From positions 124,001 through 188,000 of the forward strand of contig CAKSCM010000001.1 of NCBI GenBank assembly GCA_934444365.1: 64,000 nt of DNA, given 5' to 3'. The notes below the pieces were generated by a model, which did not search any database, was not told the DNA's origin, and worked only from the letters and a program-made list of their open reading frames with translations. Positions 15,906 through 24,003 of the stretch are shown one piece after another. The first letter of the stretch is position 1. Every line of letters starts with the position of its first letter. Made by a program: the position numbers and the translations under genes. Source of the stretch: an uncultured Eubacteriales bacterium (GTDB lineage Bacteria; Bacillota; Clostridia; Oscillospirales; Acutalibacteraceae).

Positions 15906-18737
15906 ATGAATGCAGAGATAATATCGGTCGGCACCGAACTGATGCTCGGCGATATACCCAATACCGACGCTCAATATATTTCTTCGCGACTTGTCGATAT
16001 GGGACTTAACGTTACATGTCATTCGACCGTTAACGATTCGCCTAAAGATATACGTCAGGCGCTTTCGTATGCCTTGCCGAGGAGCAGTGTCATAATATTC
16101 ACAGGGGGACTCGGACCTACACCGGACGATCTGACCAAGGAGACGGTCTGTTCCGCCGTAGGCGTAGAACTTAAAATGCACGAGGAATCGCGCCGTCTTA
16201 TAGACGATTATTTTTACCGTACGGGAAGAAAGCCGAGCGAGAATAACTATAAGCAGGCAATGCTCCCGGTGGGTGGAACCGTTTTTAAAAATGAAGTCGG
16301 AACGGCTCCGGGGTGTGCAATATCGGCCGGCAAGCAGTGGATTATAATGCTGCCCGGTCCGCCCAAGGAATTAATTCCGATGTTTGATAAGGAGGTTATA
16401 CCCTACCTTAGAGAGGCGGTCGGTGGCGAATATACCGCCATTAAGAATATTTCGGTATTCGGGATAGGCGAATCCCGGGTCGCCCAGATGATAGACGGCT
16501 ATCTGCACAGCAAGAACCCCGTCGTTGCAACTTATGTATCATCCGGAGTCGTCACGGTCAAGGTAACGGTCAAGGGCAGCGACAAGGGTGCCTGCAACGC
16601 CCTTTGCGACAAAACCGTAAAAGAAATAACGGCAATACTCGGCGATAATGTATTTTCGGTGAATAATGAAACCCTCGCTCAGGTGGTGGTCGAAAAGCTC
16701 AAATCCGCGCATAAAAAGGTTGCAACGGCCGAATCGTGCACTGCCGGTATGCTGTCGTCGGCGATTACTACGGTTAAGGGCTCGAGCGACGTTATATCGA
16801 CCGGATTTGTAACCTATTCCGATCAATCAAAGTGCGAGCTTTTGGGAATTGACAGGGAGCTTATCTCCCGTTACGGGGTTTACAGCCGCGAGGTTTCTTG
16901 CGCCATGGCGAGATCGGCAGCACGGCTCGGCCATTCGGATATAGGAATAGGAATAACCGGTATTGCCTCGGCATACAGCGAATCTCAGTTGCCGGCAGGG
17001 CTGGTTTTCGTATCTCTTTTTGACGGCGAAAACTGTTATACCCGACGTCTGATGCTCGGCCACGGGAGCGACGGCGAGCGCGAAAAGGTCCGCGAGGGCG
17101 CTGTGAATAACGCCCTTGATATGTGCAGACTTTATCTCGATAACAAGCTTGATAAGGTCGGAAATATCGCAAATACGGCAGTTGAACCCGGATTTTCTGC
17201 CGCGGTCGCCGGATTATCGTCCGAGAAATCGGCCGAAAAGCAGCCGGAAAACGATTTACAGGATAATGTCGCAACTGGTGATATCTCATCCCTTATTCCG
17301 AGTATTGATGATATCGAAGCGGCCGGAGAACCCTCGGCAATGGATATTGACGGCGCACATGCCGAAAGCGAGGATATATACTCGGATTCGGCATCCGAAA
17401 AAACCGCAAAAAACACAAAAAAAGACGGCGATGATTCGGAAAACGAGAATAAATTCATACGCTTTTTGCGCTCCTGGCTGCCGTGGAGGGGCGATTCGCG
17501 AAGGAATAAGATAAGAAAAACCGCACTTATAGTTTTTGCCCTGATTTTTTTGGCGTCGGCTGTATATATAGTCGATTATTATGTCGAATCCATTCGAACC
17601 AAAAACGAGATAAACAACGTGCAAAAGCTTTACGATCCTACTGCCGAGGGTGAGCTTGATTCCCACGGAATAAACGTCAATTTTGCAAGCCTGATAGAAA
17701 AGAATTCCGATACGGTAGGATGGCTTTACGTCCCTGGAACCCAGGTGAACAATCCCGTTGTACAAAGCGATAACGAAAAGTATCTTACCACCGATTTTGA
17801 GGGAACAAAGAACCGCCACGGAGCGTTGTTTGTTGATGAAAACTGTACCATTGCTCCGGGAAAGCTTTCCTCAAATACTGTTATTTACGGACATCATATG
17901 CGTGACGGCACGATGTTCGGTGAGCTGAAAAAATACCGTACCGACCAGGCGAACGGTCTTGAGTTTTATAAGGAAAACCCGATTATTGAGTTTACCACCA
18001 TTTATCAGACCAAGGCTACAAAATGGAAGATATTCGCGGTGTTTGTAAGTAATGCCGACGCACAGCAGGACAACGGCTATGTGTTTAGATACTGGCAAAA
18101 CAGTTTTGTTACCGACAGAGAGCACGCACAGTTTATTTACGAATGTCAGCGCCGCTCGATGATAAACGCGCCGGTTGATGTAACGCCGGATGATTTCATT
18201 ATAACTCTTTCGACCTGTGTCTACGATTTTAGTAATGCGAGACTGGTCGTAATGGCGCGGCTTTTACGCAACGGGGAGAGCGAAGAGATCGATTCGGCAG
18301 CAGCCACGGTGAATTACAACGCAAAGTTCCCGGCGGCGTATTACGGCGGCGGATCGGTCCCCGAGGACAAAACCTCCTCGGTTGTAAGCATATATAATAC
18401 GCCCTCTGTCGCGAGTTCTTCGGCCGATGCACCCTCCGGTACAGAGGATACTTCGTCAGAGAATTCTTCGGCTGATGTATCTTCGAATTCTAATAATAAC
18501 AATAGCGGCGATACTTCTTATACGCCGTCGGACGAGCCTTATTCCAGGCCGGATCCCGAACCGGAGCCGTCGTCGGATGTTTCATCTCACCCGGATAGTG
18601 AGCCGGACAGCTCATCTTTGCCGGTGGACGAGTCGTCCGAGGGCCCGGTCGAGCCAGACCCGCAACCGCCGGCGGATTCCTCGGGACCGGAGCCGCCATC
18701 CGATGTATCAGATGAGATAGAACCGCCGGAAAAATAG
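15906..18737 (+). CDS. CinA-class B sortase fusion protein, membrane-anchored
   Basis: One uninterrupted 943-residue frame joins two proteins that are normally separate. Residues 1 to about 250 form the CinA molybdopterin-binding-like domain (SVGTELMLGD, FTGGLGPTPDD), and about 253-414 the CinA C-terminal nicotinamide-nucleotide amidase domain (ATAESCTAGML). An acidic linker follows, then one transmembrane helix (about 539-560) and a complete class B sortase domain with H663 (VIYGHH), C771 (TLSTC) and R779 (ARLVV). The last ~120 residues are Ser/Pro/Asp-rich and would lie outside. CinA would be cytosolic and the sortase external, so the topology is consistent. A possible internal start is ATG 17340 behind GGAGA, which would give a sortase alone. 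The main start follows AAAGGAAATG. Confidence 0.82.
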   Translation: MNAEIISVGTELMLGDIPNTDAQYISSRLVDMGLNVTCHSTVNDSPKDIRQALSYALPRSSVIIFTGGLGPTPDDLTKETVCSAVGVELKMHEESRRLIDDYFYRTGRKPSENNYKQAMLPVGGTVFKNEVGTAPGCAISAGKQWIIMLPGPPKELIPMFDKEVIPYLREAVGGEYTAIKNISVFGIGESRVAQMIDGYLHSKNPVVATYVSSGVVTVKVTVKGSDKGACNALCDKTVKEITAILGDNVFSVNNETLAQVVVEKLKSAHKKVATAESCTAGMLSSAITTVKGSSDVISTGFVTYSDQSKCELLGIDRELISRYGVYSREVSCAMARSAARLGHSDIGIGITGIASAYSESQLPAGLVFVSLFDGENCYTRRLMLGHGSDGEREKVREGAVNNALDMCRLYLDNKLDKVGNIANTAVEPGFSAAVAGLSSEKSAEKQPENDLQDNVATGDISSLIPSIDDIEAAGEPSAMDIDGAHAESEDIYSDSASEKTAKNTKKDGDDSENENKFIRFLRSWLPWRGDSRRNKIRKTALIVFALIFLASAVYIVDYYVESIRTKNEINNVQKLYDPTAEGELDSHGINVNFASLIEKNSDTVGWLYVPGTQVNNPVVQSDNEKYLTTDFEGTKNRHGALFVDENCTIAPGKLSSNTVIYGHHMRDGTMFGELKKYRTDQANGLEFYKENPIIEFTTIYQTKATKWKIFAVFVSNADAQQDNGYVFRYWQNSFVTDREHAQFIYECQRRSMINAPVDVTPDDFIITLSTCVYDFSNARLVVMARLLRNGESEEIDSAAATVNYNAKFPAAYYGGGSVPEDKTSSVVSIYNTPSVASSSADAPSGTEDTSSENSSADVSSNSNNNNSGDTSYTPSDEPYSRPDPEPEPSSDVSSHPDSEPDSSSLPVDESSEGPVEPDPQPPADSSGPEPPSDVSDEIEPPEK

Positions 18738-18738
18738 A

Positions 18739-18778
18739 AAAATGCCAAGAAGGTTTGCGTATTTGCGGGCATTTTGAG
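18739..18778 (+). terminator. Hairpin between the two sortase-domain genes
   Basis: AAAATGCC (18739-18746) pairs with GGCATTTT (18768-18775). The T-run is short. It could be a partial terminator or attenuator between the genes rather than a full stop. Confidence 0.4.
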
Positions 18779-18847
18779 CAGTTTCGCATACAGCAAAACA
18801 ACGTTTTATAAGAGCTTTCGGAACGAAAAATTTGTAAAGGGGTATTT

Positions 18848-20827
18848 ATGGGAAGCCTCGGAAAGTATGACAAAGACAGCCTTTTTGACGAGAAGGCAAT
18901 AGAGGAATTTGAAGTCGGCGATGACTTCGGTTCCGCTGCCGGCAGGAAAAAGGGAGTAAGTGCCGTCCGTCGTAAAAACAACAGAAAAACACTTATAGCC
19001 GTATTAGCGGTACTGGTACTTGTGGCCGTTGTTGCCGGTGTTTTGCTGATGTTGCCCGGATCTAAGGACGCTAAGCGCTATTACAGCGAGCTGTCCCGTA
19101 AATATGTTTCGGGGTCAATGGTAAAGCTTCCGGATTCATACAATGAAAAATTCGGGTATCTTTATGCTGTTAACCCCGATGTTTTCGGCTGGATAACGGT
19201 TACCGGAACCGATATTAATTATCCGATAGTAAAGCCCGGAGATGTGCATGATGCCGGGTATTATGACACTCATTTTTTTGCCGGAGAAAAATCCGAATAC
19301 GGTACTCCGTATTTTGAGGGGATTTCGGATAAAAATACCGTGATTTCGGCAAGAGAGGGGCTGTTCGGATCCCTTGCCGAATACTCGTCGATGGATTTCT
19401 TTATAAGTAATCCGGTGTTCCTTATGGATACGGTGTATTCCGAGGGGTATTATAAGGTGCTTTCGGCCTTTTCGTCCCTTGATTCGGGCGGATTTGATCC
19501 GGAAACAGCCGAGTTTCAGGATGATACCGCATTTTCCGATTTTGTAGAGACGGCGATGTCCTTTTGTCCGTACGATACCGGCAACGATGTAAATACCGCC
19601 GATAATCTGCTGACGGTAGTTTGCAGAAAGGACGACGGCACGAGCTTTTACATAGTCGCACGAAAAGCGCGAAAGGGCGAGAGCCTTTCGCTGAATTCGA
19701 AAGACGTGTCGAAGAAGAATATCGGCGAAAAAACCGTCCTTTGCACTGCAGCCGTAAGCGAGCCCGATGATGGTACAAGCGAAGGTTTTGATCCGGGTCA
19801 GACGAGCAGTACAAGCGGCAGCGTCACCACGCCGCCGATCAGTCTGCCGGATATTTATATTCCCGACATCGATTTGTCGCATATGGACTATGACGACGGA
19901 GGATTTGACAGCGGGACACAGTTTGAAAATAACGGCGAATATACGCCGCCCGACGTTTCTACCGTTCCTATTGACGACGAAAATATACCGGTTGATGACG
20001 ATGTTCTGGGTAACCTTACGGTGCTTAATTCCCGTACCGGCGAAAAGGTCACCGATACAGCGGTAAATATTCTTGCAGCAATAGTCGAGGCCGAGGTAGG
20101 CGGATTCAGTAATGAAGAGGTTTTAAAGGCTCAGGCGGTGGCGTCGTACAGCTATTTGCTGTATTATAAAACAAGCAGTGACAATCCGGTGGCCGTTGTA
20201 ATGAAAACGCCGAGCCAGAGGGTTATTGAGGCTGTCAGAAAGGTCGCCGGACAGGCGGTTGTATACGGCAACAGCCTTTGCTGCACACAGTATTTTGCTG
20301 CTTCTGCCGGAAGAACCGCCAGCTGTAAGGAAACATGGGGAGCCGATCGGCCCTACCTTGTAAGCGTTGACAGCAGCGTTGAGGAATCCCTAAGCGTGTA
20401 CCGCTCGAGTGTTTCTTTTTCTTCTCAGGATATAAAATCAAGGGCTAAATCCAAATTCGGAATAACACTTGAGGGCGATCCGTCCGGTTGGTTTAAAATT
20501 ACGTCGTACGATTCCGGAAGCAGATATGTCACCGGCGTGTCTTTAGGCGGACATGCGAGCTACACCTCCTCATCCGGAAAAACATATACCATAACCGGCC
20601 GTTCAATAAGCGAAACGCTGCTTTCCTACAAGCTTCGTTCGCACGCCTTTGAGGTAAGGTACGATGCCTCGTCCGACACCTTTGTGTTTACCGTTTACGG
20701 ATGGGGACACGGCGTCGGAATGAGCCAGTACGGCGCTAACGAATACGCGAATGCCGGGTACGACTATATATGGATATTAAAGCATTATTTTACCGGTGCG
20801 TCGGTTGAGTACGTAACCGAACTTTAA
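18848..20827 (+). CDS. Sortase-like/SpoIID fusion protein, membrane-anchored
   Basis: The 659-residue product has a charged cytosolic tail, a transmembrane helix (48-69), a sortase B-like domain (about 98-280), an acidic linker and a C-terminal SpoIID/LytB domain (about 388-655) ending with GWGHGVGMSQYGAN. The sortase part matches the upstream fusion in order (DVFGWITVTGTDINYPIV) and shares the 'ARK/L..RKGES' tail. However, the histidine motif YGHH has become ISARE, and the arginine position is serine. Only a cysteine (C259) remains, so it is probably inactive. In SpoIID the catalytic glutamate of the lytic transglycosylase lies in a 'VEAEV' context; E416 fits. The start follows AAAGGGG. A role in peptidoglycan remodelling is inferred. 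Confidence 0.8.
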   Translation: MGSLGKYDKDSLFDEKAIEEFEVGDDFGSAAGRKKGVSAVRRKNNRKTLIAVLAVLVLVAVVAGVLLMLPGSKDAKRYYSELSRKYVSGSMVKLPDSYNEKFGYLYAVNPDVFGWITVTGTDINYPIVKPGDVHDAGYYDTHFFAGEKSEYGTPYFEGISDKNTVISAREGLFGSLAEYSSMDFFISNPVFLMDTVYSEGYYKVLSAFSSLDSGGFDPETAEFQDDTAFSDFVETAMSFCPYDTGNDVNTADNLLTVVCRKDDGTSFYIVARKARKGESLSLNSKDVSKKNIGEKTVLCTAAVSEPDDGTSEGFDPGQTSSTSGSVTTPPISLPDIYIPDIDLSHMDYDDGGFDSGTQFENNGEYTPPDVSTVPIDDENIPVDDDVLGNLTVLNSRTGEKVTDTAVNILAAIVEAEVGGFSNEEVLKAQAVASYSYLLYYKTSSDNPVAVVMKTPSQRVIEAVRKVAGQAVVYGNSLCCTQYFAASAGRTASCKETWGADRPYLVSVDSSVEESLSVYRSSVSFSSQDIKSRAKSKFGITLEGDPSGWFKITSYDSGSRYVTGVSLGGHASYTSSSGKTYTITGRSISETLLSYKLRSHAFEVRYDASSDTFVFTVYGWGHGVGMSQYGANEYANAGYDYIWILKHYFTGASVEYVTEL

Positions 20828-20846
20828 GTATTGGATCATTATATTT

Positions 20847-22175
20847 ATGACAAATTCACGGAAAATTGTATTTGAAGCTCTTATAAAGGTTGAAGAGGGC
20901 GGATATTCGAATATTGTAATTTCAAATGCTCTTGATAAAAATGAGCTTTCCGACCGCGACAGGGCCTTCTCGTCGGCACTTTTTTACGGGGTGCTCGAAA
21001 GGGCAATAACCCTTGATAAAATCATATCCGAGTTTTCGACACAAAAGGCCTCAAAGCTTTCGGTGTATGTTAAAACGGCGTTGCGCATGGGCATTTATCA
21101 GCTTGTTTTTATGGATAAAATCCCTGACAGCGCGGCCGTTAATGAATCGGTAAATCTTGTAAAGCGAACCAAGGCATCAAGATATTCCGGCTTTGTAAAC
21201 GGAGTTTTAAGGAATATTTCACGCACCGACAAGGAAAAGCTGCTTGATTTTTCCTTTGTTCAGCAAACCGATAAACGCCTTTCGTTTGAGTATTCGGTGC
21301 CCGACTGGATGGCCGGACTTTTTATTAAGAATTACGGTGAGGATTTTACCCGTGATATGCTTTGTGCCTTTAACGGCAGGAATTCCACCGTTTTAAGGGT
21401 CAATACCCTTAAAATTCAGCCGGAAGATTTTGTAAGCGAACTTAAAAAAAGCGGTATAAACGCTGAAATAAGCGATATCTGCAAAACCGCTGTTATCGTT
21501 GACGGCTCCGGTGCTGTGGACAAAATCTACGGATATAATGAAGGTCTTTTCCATGTGCAGGATACGGCTTCTCAGCTGTGCTGCGAGGCGCTCGGAGTAA
21601 AGCCCGGAATGCGGCTGCTTGATATTTGCGCCGCCCCCGGAGGAAAAAGCTTTACCTTGGCCGAGAATTTAAAAAATGACGGTGAGATACTTTCCCTCGA
21701 TCTTCACGAGAGCAAGCTGCCGCTTATAACCGGCGGAGCCAGGCGACTGGGGATAACCTGTATAAAGACATTCAGAAACGACGCGACGGTTTTTAACGGC
21801 GAATTAGGCCTTTTTGACGCGGTTTTGTGCGATGCGCCCTGTTCCGGCCTCGGCATAATAGCAAAAAAGCCTGAAATTCGTTACAAAAATGTTGCTATTC
21901 TTGACTTTTTAAGCGATATGCAGTACGTTATTCTATGTAACGCATCGCGATATGTTAAAAGGGGCGGTCGGCTCGTTTACTCCACCTGTACGTTAAATCC
22001 CGAGGAAAACGAGCGTACGGCCGAAAGATTCTTAAGCGAAAACCGGGAGTTTAAACCGGTGGAAATACTTCCCCATATTAAAAGAGCGTTTAAGACGGCA
22101 GACAATATGCTGACACTTTTTCCGAACATACACGATACCGACGGATTTTTCATTTCGGCGTTTGAAAGAAAGTAA
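20847..22175 (+). CDS. rsmB: 16S rRNA m5C967 methyltransferase RsmB
   Basis: A 442-residue enzyme with an N-terminal NusB-like RNA-binding domain (about 1-140) and a C-terminal Rossmann methyltransferase. The AdoMet motif reads LDICAAPGGKS, and the two cysteines of m5C enzymes lie in DAPCSGLG and STCTLNPEEN. It begins 19 bases after the SpoIID fusion and overlaps or abuts rlmN, as in many Firmicutes rsmB-rlmN-prpC-prkC-rsgA clusters. Confidence 0.95.
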   Translation: MTNSRKIVFEALIKVEEGGYSNIVISNALDKNELSDRDRAFSSALFYGVLERAITLDKIISEFSTQKASKLSVYVKTALRMGIYQLVFMDKIPDSAAVNESVNLVKRTKASRYSGFVNGVLRNISRTDKEKLLDFSFVQQTDKRLSFEYSVPDWMAGLFIKNYGEDFTRDMLCAFNGRNSTVLRVNTLKIQPEDFVSELKKSGINAEISDICKTAVIVDGSGAVDKIYGYNEGLFHVQDTASQLCCEALGVKPGMRLLDICAAPGGKSFTLAENLKNDGEILSLDLHESKLPLITGGARRLGITCIKTFRNDATVFNGELGLFDAVLCDAPCSGLGIIAKKPEIRYKNVAILDFLSDMQYVILCNASRYVKRGGRLVYSTCTLNPEENERTAERFLSENREFKPVEILPHIKRAFKTADNMLTLFPNIHDTDGFFISAFERK

Positions 22176-22200
22176 TTATCGAATTATCGGAGGAGAAGCT

Positions 22201-23259
22201 TTGCCCGGCGACAACACAAAAAAGGATATCCGCTCAATGCTTGTAAGCGAAATAGCCGATGACTTTAAAAATGAAGGCTTGCCGAATTTCAGGGCAAAAC
22301 AGGTGTACTCCTGGCTCTCGCGCGGAGCAATAAGCTTTGACGAGATGACCGATATTTCGAAGGATTTAAGAAGCGCCCTTAAGGAAAAATACCGTATCGC
22401 CTGCCCTAAGATAATTAAAAAGCTGGTTTCGGCTATTGACGGGACCGTAAAGTATTTATTCGAATTCGACGACGGCGCACGGGTGGAATCGGTAGTAATG
22501 CAGTATCGTTACGGCAAGACCATTTGTCTTTCGACACAGGCCGGCTGCAAAATGGGATGTGTTTTTTGCGCTACCGGAAAGGGCGGATTTTTACGCAACC
22601 TTACGGCAGGAGAAATACTTTCCCAGATAATTGCCGCTTCGAACGACCTGCATTGTAAAATACAAAACGCCGTTTTAATGGGAATGGGCGAGCCGCTCGA
22701 TAATTTTGACAATGTTTCGCGGTTTTTAATGCTTGCAACCGATGAGCAGGGAATGAATATGAGCAGCCGCAAGATAACCCTTTCGACCTGCGGACTTGTA
22801 GATAAGATAATGCCCCTTTGCGATGTCAACGACCAAATAACGCTGTCGATCTCTCTGCATGCTCCGAACGACGATATCCGCCGGAAAATAATGCCGATCG
22901 CACGCAAGGTATCGTTTGACGAGCTGATGGAAACCTGCAAAAAATATATTAAAAGGACAAATAAGCGCATAACCTTTGAATATACGATGATAGACGGTGT
23001 TAACGATTCGAACGCATGCGCCGTTCAGCTTGCCGAAAGATTAAAGGGTATGCTGTGCCATGTGAATCTTATTCCGGTTAATGCCGTCAAGGGCTGCGAC
23101 AAACAGGCGAGCAGTAAGCAGAGGATCAAAAGCTTTTTTGATATTTTAAACAATGCCGGTGTCAGCGCAACGGTAAGGCGGACGCTCGGCTCGGATATAA
23201 ACGCTTCATGCGGACAGCTAAAAACCAAGGAAGACAGTGAGGTGCAAAAAACAAGGTGA
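22201..23259 (+). CDS. rlmN: Dual-specificity RNA m2A methyltransferase RlmN
   Basis: The TTG at 22201 is chosen because GGAGGAG sits six bases before it; an earlier in-frame TTG at 22162 inside rsmB lacks a site. The 352-residue radical SAM enzyme methylates A2503 of 23S rRNA and A37 of tRNAs. It has the cluster motif CKMGCVFC, the GMGEPLDN segment and the C-terminal catalytic cysteine in ASCGQL. Its stop overlaps the GTG start of the PP2C gene (GTGA), indicating translational coupling. Confidence 0.95.
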   Translation: MPGDNTKKDIRSMLVSEIADDFKNEGLPNFRAKQVYSWLSRGAISFDEMTDISKDLRSALKEKYRIACPKIIKKLVSAIDGTVKYLFEFDDGARVESVVMQYRYGKTICLSTQAGCKMGCVFCATGKGGFLRNLTAGEILSQIIAASNDLHCKIQNAVLMGMGEPLDNFDNVSRFLMLATDEQGMNMSSRKITLSTCGLVDKIMPLCDVNDQITLSISLHAPNDDIRRKIMPIARKVSFDELMETCKKYIKRTNKRITFEYTMIDGVNDSNACAVQLAERLKGMLCHVNLIPVNAVKGCDKQASSKQRIKSFFDILNNAGVSATVRRTLGSDINASCGQLKTKEDSEVQKTR

Positions 23260-23987
23260 AATTCGCAAGCAAAACGGATATAGGCCGTCAGCGCCGGTCC
23301 AATCAGGATTCTTATGCGGTGGGAGAGCTGCCGTACGGAGTAGGATGGGCCGTAGTATGCGACGGCATGGGCGGAGTCGGAGGCGGAAATATTGCAAGCT
23401 CGACCGCCGTTAAAACCATTTCCGATCAGATATCATCGGGCTGGCGTCCGGGTATGTCCTCAAATTCAATACGTTCGCTTTTGCAGTCGGCACTGCTTGC
23501 CGCCAATATAAACGTTTTTGATATGTCAAAATCGGTCGAATCCCTTGCAGGCATGGGAACAACGGTTGTGGCCGTTATGATATCCGATTCGATAGCGCAC
23601 ATTGTCCACGCCGGCGACAGCAGAGCCTACATAATAGGCAGCGATAAAAAAATACGGCTTGTAACGAGGGATCATTCGATAGTCCAGAACATGATCGAAT
23701 CGGGGCACTTAACCGAAGAGGAAGCAAGGACCCATCCGAGAAAAAACGTAATTACAAGGGCGCTCGGCGTTGCCGACGAGCTTGATGTCGATTACGATGA
23801 AATAGAGCTTGGCGAAGATGAAAGCGTACTGCTTTGCACCGACGGTCTTACAAACTACGCCGAAACAAAAGAGATAAATGATATCTTTGCAAATGCGCCG
23901 TTTATGGAATATCCCGAACGGCTTGTAGAGCTGGCCAATAAAAACGGCGGCGGCGACAATATAACAGTGGTTGTTATATCCCGATAA
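23256..23987 (+). CDS. prpC: PP2C-type serine/threonine phosphatase (PrpC/Stp)
   Basis: A 243-residue PPM-family phosphatase with the metal-binding motifs RSNQDSY, VCDGMGG, VHAGDSR, CTDGLT and GGDNITVVV in the right order. It starts with GTG overlapping the rlmN stop and is followed after 16 bases by prkC, so it is the expected partner that reverses PrkC phosphorylation. Confidence 0.96.
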   Translation: MKFASKTDIGRQRRSNQDSYAVGELPYGVGWAVVCDGMGGVGGGNIASSTAVKTISDQISSGWRPGMSSNSIRSLLQSALLAANINVFDMSKSVESLAGMGTTVVAVMISDSIAHIVHAGDSRAYIIGSDKKIRLVTRDHSIVQNMIESGHLTEEEARTHPRKNVITRALGVADELDVDYDEIELGEDESVLLCTDGLTNYAETKEINDIFANAPFMEYPERLVELANKNGGGDNITVVVISR

Positions 23988-24003
23988 CGGAGGTTTTTAA
24001 TAC

